NCBI GenBank assembly: GCA_032173965.1
Contig: CM063283.1
Location: forward strand, 109,144,108 to 109,208,107
From: Sitta carolinensis
Taxonomy: Eukaryota; Chordata; Aves; Passeriformes; Sittidae
Length of the DNA: 64,000 nucleotides
Reading direction: 5' to 3'
In this document: piece after piece, positions 51,201-63,469 of the stretch
Layout: every line of letters starts with the position of its first letter
Numbering within the stretch: position 1 is the first letter of the stretch
Translations under genes and position numbers: made by a program
Notes under the pieces: model-generated
What the model was told of the DNA's origin: nothing
Databases searched by the model: none
What the model saw: only the letters and a program-made list of their open reading frames with translations

Positions 51201-53984
51201 CCCTTCTGAATCAAAATGTTTCAAAGGTATTTAAATAAAACTGAATTGATATAATGAGTACAAACTCATGAGAAGTGATTGAATTACTAAGTATGGCCAC
51301 TTCTATGGCTACATAGTGGAAACCTTCAGTTTTCATTAATTCTATGTTTGAAAATCTGGATTAAACACCCAAAGTAATAAATCAAAACATTGATGTAAGA
51401 TCCAAAGGACAACAGCATTGTCACTTTGTATAGCTGGGCACCAATTCAGTGCTTAATTGGTACAAGAACTGTAATAATATGGCTCATGTTTAATTAATAA
51501 GGGTTCTAACTAGTCATGAAACTTTTAAGAGCTCTTGGTGCTGTGAAATTGTTGTTGTTTACAGCCAGTGTGCTGCAAAGCTTTTCCTCTCTGACACCTG
51601 ACCCTGATGGGATAGCTTCGCTGGATACAGGCAGTACATGTTTATCAACATTATCACATAAGAAAAAAAAATATTTGAAGGAGATTTACATTAAAAAGAC
51701 TGGAATTCATCTTGCTTTCCCCCAGAAGAGTGGGGAAAAACATGGCAAACCTGGACAGTTAAAATAAAGTGGTCAAAATACTAGGCAATGTGTTGATTAG
51801 CTCCCTGTCCTCCTTCTTGCTGACTCCTATAAGCACTCACAGACTGTCTTGAGAAAAGGCTCTCTTGGCATTTTATAGATTTTCCAGGCAGAAATTTCTT
51901 ATATTAAAGGAACAGAGTTCAGTTTAATGTTCCAGCCATATGCCGGAATTTATAATCCTTCCCATTTAAAGCAGTTCATCTAAATTTGATCCCAGTCCCG
52001 TGCAATAAAAAAATATAATTAAAGGTGAATATAAAAATTATTGAACAAATATAATAAAAGGGCAATTAAAGTGTTCAGATATAAAAATGGAAGAAACTAA
52101 GGCGAGCCCTAACCTCTTAAATTATTCTTAAAGCAAATATACTTAATCATGTAGAATCCATTCTTTTTTTTACCTTTTGCCCAGACCTGCATGAAATACT
52201 GTTAAATCAGGAATACATTCTAGTTATTTTTCCCTAATACCTACTAGGATTTATGGGAAGGATAACTTGTTATTAACATAGGCTTCTCTTCTTTTTTTTC
52301 TTAGAATCGGCATACTCATGGTACTCTGTGAAAAGAACATCTTGTTTGACATTTCTTCATGGATTTTTTTTCCACATTTGTATCTAATCCCTTTTTGTAA
52401 AGCTCATGTAAGTTTTAGCCCCTCTCAATGTCCCATGAAAAAGTATTCTAAAGCTTAATTCTGTGAACTACCAGCTGTGGTTTCTTGTATGAACCTGCTA
52501 TCTGCAAGTTTCACTTGGTGCCCTTGCCAGCCTTAGAGGAGACAGTGGCAATCATTCTCTTCTCCCTTTCTTGTTCCTGCCTATTCACAAAAAATGTTTG
52601 CAAAAGAGCCGACAAGTCAAATTGAGTACTCTGCAGGAGATAGCCCTTGCTGTAAGATTAATGGGAGTAATGTTCTAGGGGAAATGCCTGATTATCTGGA
52701 GGGCTAATCCTATAGCCAGGTAATATGTGGTGATCAGGAGACTTCAGAGGAGTGGGAGTTGGGCACCTGGTTCTTGGAAAAGAGTTAACTCAAACTGCAA
52801 AGACACTGAAAGGAGAAGTGAAGAGAAGGCCTCTATAACGTTAGTAAAGTTTGAAGCCATATGGATCACAAAGTAGTTTAGTAATTAATTTGACGAATTA
52901 AAATACCTGTTTTCAATATTCCATGAACTTTAAAATACCACCTCCATTATGTTGTGAGTCTTGAGAGCCATTTTAAATTTGGGGTACATTTTTCTTTACA
53001 CCAGATTGCTAATGTGAAATGCAGTGTCACTGCCAGGTGTGTCGTAGTGAATCTTCTGAGTCTTGTGGCTGTGATCAAAGGTGAAGTGGGCTGTCGATGG
53101 TGATTAATGAATATACTGACCCAATTTTTTCAGTGAGCTAAAGTAAGAATTTGTTTTTAATCCTTTATAAAAACAAAACCAAGCAGAATCTAAGCCAGGC
53201 AACAAATAAGCAGACACTTCTTTGTGTGCATGAGATACAGCAAACAGGGTAAAAGCTATTTGTGGATTTAGTGGTGTTGTTTAACATGTACACATTCTCT
53301 AATGGCACTTGCTGCTGCTCCTAAGTTAATGCACTTGACTGGTTTGGTTCTCTGGATCATGGAAACATTCAAAAGGTTGCTGAGTGAAGCTGAAAATGGG
53401 CTAGAGGTTTTGAAGCCAAATCAAACATTTCCTAAAGTCTCTGGTTTCTGAGAGTTTCATCCTGCCCCAATGAAAGGTGCTTGCTAGTTTAAAGCCCTTT
53501 GGGTGATTTGTGACAGTCTGTGGTTACATCCAGGATGAAAAGCTCTGCTGTGTGTTCATGGTGAGGCCCATGAGGAAGATTGTGCTCAGCTGCAGTGGCT
53601 TCCTGGGACCTGTAGATATTCCTGCTGCTGTAATCCCTCAGAGCCATGGGGTCAGTTTTGCTCTGCAAGAAGAGGGGCAGGGGTGGTGTGAGCCACTGGC
53701 TGGAGGCTGCCAGGGACGGGGAGGGCTGCAGAGCTGTCCCTGTCCCAGGCTCTAAAACAGCTCCTGGTGGCCCCACCACTGATCAGTGCTGGTAACTGCT
53801 TTTCTGAGCTTTTCAGTCAGCTCTGGGGTCAGGGACCTTCCTGGATAACAACCTTGGATAAGCAGGAATTTCCCTCCTGTCATTTGTTCAAGAAGGGACC
53901 ACTGCTGAGGGAAGAGAAGGTTCCTCCTTTTGATTTTTTCTCCATAATTTCCATGTTAAAGATAGAACCCAAATTCTGATTTTG

Positions 53985-54060
53985 GAAGAAAACTGGCTGA
54001 AATCCTGGCCCCACTGAAGTCAGTGGCATCATTCCCACAGACTTTAAAGGTGCCAGAGTC
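53985..54060. repeat. Possible ancient amniote interspersed repeat
   Basis: The words TCCTGGCCCCACTGAAGTCA and AGTGGCATCATTCCCACAGA resemble a quasi-palindromic sequence seen in many copies in bird and turtle DNA (the CCACTGAAGTCAATGG type). The match is short and the family name is unknown to me. It may be chance. Confidence 0.3.
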
Positions 54061-54909
54061 TTGTCTTTTATACTTCTATTCTGAGCCTCTTCATCCTGGA
54101 AAGGATATTTGCTCAACCAACTAATGAGATATATGTATGACCCTAATGGGGCAAAAAACTCCCCAATGTTAAGAAAGATTGCAGTGGCTTGGGAGTGCCT
54201 GGAGATGTGAGAGATGGGTCTCCTCTCAGGAGCAGAGCCAGCTGGCTTCCAGACACAGGCTATTGGGGCAACACTGCTGATAGTGTGATGACAAATGCAG
54301 AGAAATAGCAAAGATAAATGTCCCAAAGCTTGAAATACTAGAAAATGCAATAACAAACTCAACTTTTGTCTGCCAGAAATCAAACTGACACAATTTAGGG
54401 GGAAATATACTGGCATCCTATCCCTCTGCTCCCTCTCCTGACTCCCAGCCTCCCCTTTTTAGCTTTGATTTTTCCATCTGGCTCATCAAGTTGAAATTTG
54501 AACCGAGTCTGAATTCAAGTTCCTTTCAGGATTTTGTGGGATATTTTGCATGGTAATCTGTCTGTCTGACACCACTGCAAGATTGTGAAATCACTAAACC
54601 ATGGTTTCTCCTTGTTGCCACAATGAAAACATGTGTTATAACAGCGCCCTGTTACCCTTTTTGTGGTTAGAGCATAACTCCCACTTATGGTCTCAATGAC
54701 TTAGGAAAGAATTATGCACTGGCTGAATTTTTTTTAGAAGATATAACAACAAACCTTATTTGGGAGTTTGGGGGGAGGGAAGCATCATACAAAACCAAAC
54801 AGGACTAACAACTGAAAAATGCACTGTGCTTGCAAATTTTAATAAGCTCTTAATAGACATGGACTTGAGTCAAAACCTTGACTTCAATACAGCATGAAGT
54901 ATGGTGGGA

Positions 54910-54931
54910 GTTGGGAGCCCAGGCTCCCAAC
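54910..54931. repeat. Perfect 10-bp inverted repeat
   Basis: Arms 54910-54919 (GTTGGGAGCC) and 54922-54931 (GGCTCCCAAC) are exact reverse complements with a 2-base centre. A smaller TGACA...TGTCA inverted repeat follows at once (54933-54945). No terminator-like or gene context gives it a function. Confidence 0.85.
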
Positions 54932-55673
54932 ATGACATCATGTCAACATTTCTCTCTGTAAAAGATTGAACCAAACCCAAAATCTCAAGGTCCATCAGTT
55001 AAGAGGCCAACCAGACACAGAGACCAAAACAGTGTAAACTGCATGAAAAAAGACTCCTTTGTTTTGAAGCATGTACAGACAAAGACAGTCAAGAAAACAA
55101 ATGTATTGCAGAGGTGTTTTATTGCCTTTTCAGATGATTTCTGTGGAGTGTATTTTATGAGCTTTGGCCACATTTTCACATTACTGGTGAATAAAGCTCT
55201 CATTGTTCAAAGGGTGTCACCTGGTGACTCATGAATTTCTTTAAATGCTGCTTAAAAAACCCCTCATGTGAAATTGAGAGTGCTGCTCTGTATGTACCTA
55301 TGGGCCTACAGAAAAATGAGCCAATTCTGAGCCTGATCAGTTACTGGACTGGGGAGTCTCAGGCAATTTGAGATTGATAGACACAAGGAAGAAGTGAAAA
55401 TACAGCATCATCTCTGCTCCTCATGGAAAATAAATCTCCTTGATTTTGTGTCACAAGTGCTGATTCTGTATTTCCAACTCAGGCCTTCACTCTGGAAGTA
55501 TGAGTTGAATTTAAAGCGAGTCGAAGTTATTCTGTAATGAATGGCTGCCTTCTCCCTCCTTGAGTCAATGCCAGTGCAGACATGTCTTACACAGAGCTAA
55601 CAGATAACAGGGAAGTCAAAAAGATGCTTAGCTGCGTAAACAACAGGTGTATATGATTTCACTAATTTTCCAG

Positions 55674-55810
55674 GTCAATCTGGATGAAGCAAGTCTTTCA
55701 AACCAATCTTCTCCAGCAGCTTCCCAGTGGTGTGCTCAGCTTCTGTGTGTGCTGTGTACCTGCAGCCCAGCCAGAACTCTGCTGTTGAGGGAAACGCCTT
55801 TCCCAGCCAG
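55674..55810 (+). other. Candidate orphan exon (137 nt), possibly lncRNA
   Basis: An AG acceptor preceded by TTTTCC (55666-55673) and a full-consensus donor CAG|GTGAGT (55808-55816) bracket 137 nt. One reading frame is open across all of it (45 codons), starting V-N-L-D-E-A and containing W and several Cys, but it matches no protein family I know. The other two frames have stops. The upstream pyrimidine tract is weak, and the only obvious branch-like word is too close to the AG. Splice-like pairs are common by chance, so this is a candidate only. Confidence 0.2.
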
Positions 55811-57094
55811 GTGAGTATCCATAGTCTGTAGAGCTGCATCATGGAGTTATTTTCAGAAAGTTGATCCTAATACAGACTCCATCAAAGCACTTTATAAACC
55901 AACTGTGACTTAACTGGCATTCTTTTGATATTTCCATTGTACCATTGAGCCTATGTATTGGCAAAACCATTAAAATAGCCCAAACAGTCTTAGCCCTCTC
56001 CAGATTTTGCTGTATCTGACCAAAACTGTGCCTAGTGAACCTGTGACAGAATTACCTGTATGTGAACTCTGGAATCTCTCTGTTTTTCTTCCTCTATCTT
56101 GCTGTTTCATCATCTAGTATTGTATGAGCATTTTAGAAATACAATACATGATCCTCTGATTAAAACTAGTTGAAGCTAGAGGAGGAGAGACCCATGTCAA
56201 TATCTACAAAAAGAAGTTGGTAAAGACATGTTCATGAAATGTTTTCAGCTCTTAAGGGACAAATTTACACTCAATATTAACAACTGAGAAATGCACCCTG
56301 CCTGGGGAAGCAAAGAATGGACCACCACCTTGGGAAATCTGAATGCATGTGTATAATTGAGATCTTGAGAATGGGGTTTATACCCATTTTATATGTGAGG
56401 ATTCAAGGGGACAAATTACACTGGCTACTATACCAGACTGTCTCTAGGGAGAAGACCTTTTACTCCTGCCTCTGGGAGGCTTTGCTGCATTTCCAGTGTG
56501 CATTGTACGGGTCTGCTGCTGTAGGACTGCTCTCAGGCAGATGGTTACTGCATGCCTGGAAGCACAAGTGAGGAACTGGAAAGGAGAATTTATCCTATCT
56601 CAGAGAAAAAAAAAAAAAGCATCCTCTCTGGCAGCAGGGCCTGCAGGAAAACTTGGCATTGAAGATCTTTTCCCTTTATGGCAAAACACTGAAATACTAG
56701 GAGGAAAAACTGAGGGTGGGCAATCTCATTGTAATTCCTCTTTGCCATAGAGATAGGGAGTCAGGAGAAACATCTAAGTGGTTCTCCAGGGAGAGGGATG
56801 AGGTGGTGTGTGCACTGACCATAAAGGCCTAAACAGCTGATTAAAATGTAGTTGCAGACATTCAGGATGAACAGATTTTCAGAGGTGCCAAGAACTCATA
56901 AAAGCCTTTGAAGCCATTGTGAGACTGCAGTACCTTTGGAAGTTCAGCATTATAAAACTGAGCCATGCTTTAATATACAGAACAAAAAATATGTGAAAAT
57001 GCCTGTTGTCCTTGAAAATAAACCTTCTGATTTTTTTCTGTAGAATAGACTCAGTGTTCTCACGGAATTGTAAGATAAACAAAATAGTTTACAT
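55811..57094. other. Unique noncoding DNA, no gene seen
   Basis: No gene is recognised. An A13 run lies at about 56607-56619. Open frames reach 84 codons. Confidence 0.5.
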
Positions 57095-57290
57095 TCCTTT
57101 GTTAAAGATATGATGTGAAAGACTTCTCATCTGACCAGTGGGATTGGAGAGGTGGATACCTCATTACACAATCCCTGGTCAGTGTCCTGAAAATAATAAA
57201 TAACTGAAGTTTCAATAAACTTGAATTCTTTTCTTCTTCTGTACTCTAAACACCTATTATCTGTGTTGCTGTGTTTCCTCTGTGCATCAC
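57095..57290 (+). mobile_element. Possible LTR 3' end with structured hairpin and two AATAAA signals
   Basis: A compact hairpin (57131-57182) is followed within 40 bases by AATAAA at 57195-57200 and again at 57214-57219. A T/C-rich stretch then ends GTGCATCACA at 57290. This hairpin, polyadenylation signal and terminal CA order is how the R/U5 side of an avian LTR can look. The left boundary is unclear and I found no target-site duplication. It could instead be the 3' end of an unannotated transcript. Confidence 0.35.
57131..57182 (+). repeat. Three-part hairpin, 52 nt
   Basis: Outer stem CTGACCAG (57131-57138) pairs with CTGGTCAG (57175-57182). After a 2-base bulge, GGATTG (57141-57146) pairs with CAATCC (57169-57174). 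After an internal loop, GAGGT (57149-57153) pairs with ACCTC (57158-57162) around a GGAT tetraloop. That is 19 base pairs in 52 nt, all Watson-Crick. Confidence 0.85.
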
Positions 57291-58444
57291 AGTAACAAAT
57301 GCCCACTTCATAACCTCAAGTATTGAGCTATTTTAAATGCAATGTACTAAAAAAAGATAAAAATGAACACAGTGCACAGTAACTTAACTTACAATTTTTA
57401 ATGAACATATTGGTATTTTTGTTCTAAACACTGCAACTCTAATAAGGACTCGAAACTATGAGCAATTTACATCCAAATCAATGCATTGACTGGACAGCAA
57501 ATCTCCAAATTACTTAACAACTCAAAGTTAGTGTATTTTTCCATATAATCTTGCATACTATTAGCAGCAGAGTCCTAGTTACTCATGTGAATGCAGCAAC
57601 TAACCAGTCAATAGCTAAATATCCCCATAGGTCTGCCTATGCTCTATTACAATGTGTCTGATTTATAAACCTGCAAAGCTTTTTTAGTTTAAAAGGGCAA
57701 CCTGTTACTAGTTCCCACAATTTCCTTTTTAAGGTGTGAAAATTGAGTGTTTTCTTAAAACTTAACTTTCCCCCTGTTGTGTACACTAAAGGCGGTTGAA
57801 ATGCACTGTTAACCATTTTATTTCAAAGAAATCAGAGGAAGCATCAGGTGGCAGTGACCTTCCATGACTGAAGATATGAGCTACATTTTTCATTAATGTA
57901 ATTCTTGGCCCCAAATGCTGGAGAGGAAACAACAGACTTCAAAACATTCTACGGAGAGTACAGGGGATTACACAGTGGTAACATGGGAAAATCAAAACAA
58001 ACTAACTCTTTATGCAGCTAAAATTCTGCTGCAGTTCAGCTACAGATTTCATCATTCTGCCTAATGGGATTAAGGCACACAACAAGGGGCTCCATTCTCC
58101 AGTATTTCTGCCTCATTCCTTTAAGTGCTGCCCAATTTCAGAGCCAGGAAGATTCATGAAAGAGTGCAAACACCAAATGACAAATATTTCCCGTTTTTGA
58201 TGATTGACTCTGAAAAAGCTTGACTTGGACATTTTTGCTAATGAGGTGAAGTCATCTACTCTGGAAGTCAGTGCTCTGGGAAACTTGCAGATGAGTTCCA
58301 TGCTTGGCAGCATTCCCCTTTTAAGTTCCAGTTTGTGGCACTTTTTTCACTCTCCTTACTTTAGGGGTCTGCGTGACTTCATTCAACTGCAAAAGCAATT
58401 TATTTACTAGCCAAGGAAATACTAGTGCACTGCTTCAGAAAGGG
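57291..58444. other. Unique noncoding DNA, no gene seen
   Basis: No gene is recognised. The part around 57780-57930 has the mixed composition of possible conserved noncoding DNA, but that cannot be judged from one sequence. Confidence 0.5.
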
Positions 58445-58760
58445 ATGATATCCATGTGCAACAAGGGCCAGCAGCTCCCTGGAAGCAAAGAACCACAGGG
58501 GTCGCCTCAGGGGTCCAGAGGGTCTCACTAGCCAGGGCCCATCTCATCACCCCCTGCAAGGGAGCAGAAGAGATCATGAGATCACAGGTTCAACCAAGTT
58601 TCCAGATCACCATGCAAGACCATGATGATAGGGCAGAGTCGAGGTCAAACCAGGAGATCAATCCACAGGTGAGATCCATTGAATCTCAGGTGGGTCCACA
58701 AAGACAGAGGAGGGCCAAGGTCAACATGGGAAGAACTCTTGGGGCAGGGCTGGCAGGCCA
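58445..58760. repeat. Unclassified repeat-like block rich in GATC/AGGTCA words
   Basis: About 315 bases stand out from the AT-rich surroundings by higher GC and recurring words: GAGATCA (at least three times), AGGTCAA (58640s and 58717 region), CAGGTGAGATCC and CTCAGGTGGGTCC. The recurrence suggests an old transposable element or LTR body with internal sub-repeats, but I cannot name a family and see no terminal structure. A 109-codon open frame over it (58456-58785) has no recognisable features. Confidence 0.4.
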
Positions 58761-61700
58761 AGACATATTCAAGGTTACATATTAGAGCTTTTATGAATTG
58801 TAGATTTGAACATTATACAAGGAAACAGCCAGTACTGCTTGAAAAGTCATATTTCTTCCACATTGGTGTCTCCAGCTTTCACCATGGTGTTGCCTGAGAG
58901 TCCTGGGTTAAGCTTTGCCGTGCTAGTCTCAATGACAGCATGGGCCAAAGAGATGCTCCTGCCCCAGAGACCTCAGGTGGGAGCCAGTATTTACATCTGC
59001 AGTTTTGTGGGGCAGGTACAAGGCTACCAGTGCTCTGATTTCCCTGAGATGCTCAGCAGTGCATGATACTGCCAGAGACAGAAAATTGCACTATCTAATT
59101 TAGCTGGGACATGTACAATCTCTTCAAGGAAGAGATTGAGTCTATTAGATTCATCTGTAGTTTTCCTCCAGCCACTCAATTGTAAGGGGGTTAAGCGGAG
59201 ACAAACAGTGATTCAATTTTATGACCAGACTGAAAACACAAATAAATCTGCTGCTCCTGTGTGCTAACTGTCCTGTATGCCCAAGGGCAAGATGCTTTAA
59301 TTGGGTGTAATAGCTCCAGATCTGGACTTACGTATGTGCACATCAAACACTCCTTTTAAACCATTAACAAGTGCTATTGAAATAATTATTGTATTAGCAT
59401 CATCATCTCTGTACATGGAAATGTGGAACATATGGCCAGCTCAACAGATGCCTATAGCCACCATCCAGATAACGTTATTAAAAATGAAAGAAAAAAAAAA
59501 GAAAAATGCTATTATATTTTTGGCATATTGGCTGAGAACACTCAGGAGGCTGAACTGGAGACTGCTGTCATATTTGTCATCCTGCTGATTGCTTAATGTG
59601 AAACACAGAAGGCTACTGAAGTGTGAGAAAAGCAAGACGTAGAGGACCAAAGCCTGAGCACTGGCAGCAGGAAATTACAAGCAGTGACCTGCAGTGAATA
59701 TGCAACAAAAGTGCAGAAACCCTGCTTCTTGCTACCGGGGGACAGGCTGTTGACCGGGACAAATGCTTCAGATTTCTCTGAGTGATTAGGAATTTGCAGT
59801 GCTGTGGATGCCATGTCCTAAAAGTCCTGATGGAAGAATATGGGTACTGAGGCTGCCAGCTGATTCATGGGGAGCAGCTGCAAAGAAAATGCCTCTTCCT
59901 GCCCTCCCAGATGGATGAAAACTGTCATGAAAGGGCGCCTACAAGGCAGGGTTGGACTTCAGCCTTCAAGCAGATTTGTCTAAGTCCCCAGATGGGAAAA
60001 AAACACTTCTCAAACTTCCTGAATATCCTGTTCAAAGGAAAGGCCACTTGTACTCCCTGTGAGAATTTTTCAGGGTAATGTAGGGCACAGGGAAGAAAGA
60101 CTCTGTTCTCCTAGACCAGGAGCTGGTGACTGCATCTACTGGTTTCAAATGGCTGTGAGAAAAGACTTTTCTGAGTGAGAAACTTTAGTCCTGTTCCAAA
60201 GGATGGGAAAGGGCTCAGAAAAGGAGCTGCAAGAGGAGCTGAAGATGGGGAATCCCATGTGAATGAATGTCCTTGAAAAAACAGAGCAGATGCTTGAGCT
60301 GGATGCTTATTTATTTATTTATTTATTTTTATGGACATTCTAGAATAAGAACATTCTTGATTAGTTTTGATATTCCTTAATATCACTTAGAAGTGCTTTC
60401 TGAAAGATGGGGGAACTACAGGGAAATACCTTTCTTGTTATGAAAACACCACAATGATTTACATCAGCTTAAGGAGTTCTGCTCCTGCAAGTTCTTTGCA
60501 GCACTAAGGTAATTTTCTTGGTTATTTTCTGAATAGGGGGTGCTCCTGGTACATAACATGCTGCTTTAGAAATTGCCCTCCCTTTCCAGGACTTCTGTGT
60601 AGTCTGCTGGATATTTAATGGCAGCACACAGGTAGCTGGGACAGAGATGGGGCAGGTAACTTCAGTTTTGAAATGTGGTTGGATTTTGTGCATTCAATTC
60701 AATTTTGGTTGCAAACAAAATTAAGAAGCATTATGAAGAATTTTTCAGGAGAGCCATGTGAGTAAGAGGAAGGAGTATGTGTGTCTGTGTGAGAGAGAAC
60801 ATAGTAACTGTTATGGTAAGTGACGGGTGAAAGAGATTTATTCATTGTTAATTTGCCTTTCCTCTGTTTCATTGCCCATATAACGTGCAGTTTAAAAATG
60901 TACATGAGCTAATTAGGAGACATTTTCTGGAAGGGAGTCACAGCTGTATGATGTGAAATTTCTGCAATCAGTGAAAAAATGTAAGGGGCTTGTTTACACA
61001 CTTCAGACATCCAACTTCAGCTACACTGCCACGAATGGCTGAACTTGTGATATTCTTTTCTTCCTTCATAGTTAAGTATTTCTCCAAGAACTTGTAATGC
61101 TGCCTGTAATGCTAGTCATTAGGCTGCTCTTGAAGTATGGTTTGTGTACACAAAAGCTTGACCATTTTTTCTGACAGTAGCTGTTGTTTGAATAAAACAT
61201 GTTTTTACACATCCTCTGCAAAATTTGTTTCTTGTCCTTAATATTTTGTCCCAGAGATATAGCCAGTGTAATTTCTAGAGCTCCTCTAGGTTTCCACAGG
61301 TTTTCACAGCCTTAGATGAGGAATGATTTGTTTTCCACTGCCTCAAATCTGTCATTATTTTTGGTGCATGTTCCCTTCTTACCTTATAATACTTAAATGA
61401 TTTGAAGAATATTTTAAGGAGTTCTCTAGTTGTTTATCTCTATGTTATTTATCAGCAGCAATTTATCACCTTATGGTACCTTCTTCCCACTTCTAGATTT
61501 GTACAAACCACAAATAACCAGTATTATTTTAGGTGTACAATAAAATCATATTACAGTGACAAATAGAATCATAGAATTATTTATGGCATGTGTTCATTAT
61601 TGCATTATATATAATATTAGTGTGTGCAATAATATATAGAATGTATATTATGCTGCTATGTTGTGTGCAACACATGGGACTTGCAATCTAACAAAACCAG

Positions 61701-63469
61701 AAAAACAGCTTCAATGAACTGTATGAAAAGCATACCTTCAACCTAATTTTTCCTTTTGGATGGTTGCATTTGTGAAATTGAGATCCTGGAAAACCATGAA
61801 GATGTCTTCATCATGAAAGGTGACCTTTTTCAAGATACCACATCCTGTGTGGTTAAATGGCTTATGCATTTATTAGCACCTTTAGATTCAGAGCCTGCCC
61901 ACTTGGTGCTAGCAGAGGAATATTTTGCCTTCTCTGAAGTCAGTGTGTGCTATAACACATTCCAGAAAATTCCAGAAAACCTGTGAAGAAAATGTATCAT
62001 AGGCTTAAAACTCATGAACCTTAAACTTTTTGGAAAGCCTTTAGATAAAGTTTGAGAATGGCAGGCTTACACCTTACAAATATTGACTAGTTAAAGGACA
62101 AGGCTCAGCAAATAAGACTTGATAGAGTCAATTGAACACTTCTTATTATGTGTAGATTAAGTGCTGCTTCCCACTTTAAAGGGTTTTATTTTGCACCTAG
62201 TGTCTTCTTCAAGAAGGTTCCTGAGATCCTCTGGGACACTGGAGAGAAATCTCATTGCAGCAAGAAAATGATAATTTTTTAGTCTGTCACAGGGAGCTGT
62301 ACTCTGGTGCGACAGAGATTAGGAACAAAGGGTACAATAAACTCCCACAAACAGATGAGAAGCTGCCCTGGAAATCTGAAGGGCCACATTGAACTTCTTT
62401 ACTTGAATTCCCAAGTTTACAGAAAGTAAGTATAGTTTGAAGATGGAGACTTCACTAAGGCTGTTGCAAAACTAAGCTCTGAAAGATATGTTTGAAGAAT
62501 TGTGTGATTTCTTAAAGCTATTTAAGAAACAGAAGGTGTATCTTAATATCCATATTTAACGATTAATCATCTGCAGCTGGTGTGAAACCTTCACAAGTGA
62601 GAATAAAAGTAAGCCTTCAGGCCTTCTGGTGGGGAGATAGTCAGGTGGTTATGACACTGCAGTGACAGCCCTGAGGTTTCCTGCTCTTTAGGGCCTCTAT
62701 AGATGGCACAGCCGTACCATCAGGAGAGTCCTGTACATGTTGGGTAGGGGGTTATGTCTTTTCCACAATATTATGTGCTACTGATCTTTCCCAGACAGTT
62801 TTCACTGAGATGGTTTCCAAGATAGTAGCTCCTTTTTTTGCCTAACAAGAGAAGTCAGAAGATAATTGGTGCTTAGTAAATAGCACGATACAGTTAACTG
62901 ACTGTCAAAAAAGCCCCAACAAGAACAAAGCAGCAAACAAAACTCAGTAGACCAGTGATTCCACAAAATGTAAATATGGACAGGAAAATATGTGCTAATA
63001 CCACACTGATCACAAGGAAGCAGAAAACAGCATCTAAAAAGTTTCTCAGTCCTGGTCCAGTCACGAAATCTACCCTGATTTATACCATCTGAGTGCCTGG
63101 CCCATGATATATAACTGAGTGGCTACTGCTAGCTCTATGAGTGAGGATGAAATTCAGTTCATGGTGACCAGAAAAAAACTTGTACATGTTGATAAAAAGC
63201 CCATAAAAATTATAGTAGAAATCAAGGTCATATTAGAAATAACAACTATTGTGCAAATATAAATATCTTCTTCATCGCTTTCCATTACTTCTGTACTGTG
63301 ATGAAATCAGCTCTGAGAATTCTGCTTTGGTTCATCTTGGCTTTTGGAAGAACATGTAGTTATTTTACTCCCTGCACCAGAAGTACATAGTATGCATGGA
63401 CACTTGCATTCTTCTTGGGGTTCTTGCATGATGTATGTAGAGGATACAAATGTATTTTGGCTTGGATAG
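58761..63469. other. Unique noncoding DNA, no gene seen
   Basis: No gene is recognised. A (TTTA)n run lies at 60307-60330. Strongly AT-rich DNA with TATATA-type words occurs at about 61590-61660. The word AGAATCATAGAAT at 61565-61577 resembles a reversed CR1 terminal repeat but has no CR1 body next to it. Confidence 0.5.
60307..60330. repeat. (TTTA)n microsatellite
   Basis: About five to six clean TTTA units ending in a T run. Confidence 0.9.

Larger units (their letters stand above)
49527..55673. other. Unique noncoding DNA, no gene seen
   Basis: About 6 kb of mostly AT-rich unique sequence. It contains T17 at 51184-51200. A quasi-palindromic phrase at about 53998-54025 (CCCCACTGAAGTCAGTGGC) resembles a very old amniote repeat. 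A perfect inverted repeat lies at 54910-54931. A 178-codon open frame (53880-54416 minus) spans that old repeat and has no family resemblance. I would not call it a gene. Confidence 0.5.

Noticed and set aside
53880..54416. 178-codon minus-strand open frame
   Set aside because: Translation shows no family, it overlaps a likely ancient repeat, and no splice or promoter context supports it. A frame this long is not remarkable in 64 kb searched in six frames.
61565..61577. Reversed CR1 terminal repeat (AGAATCATAGAAT)
   Set aside because: No CR1 body follows on either side, and a 13-base AT-rich match is weak evidence.
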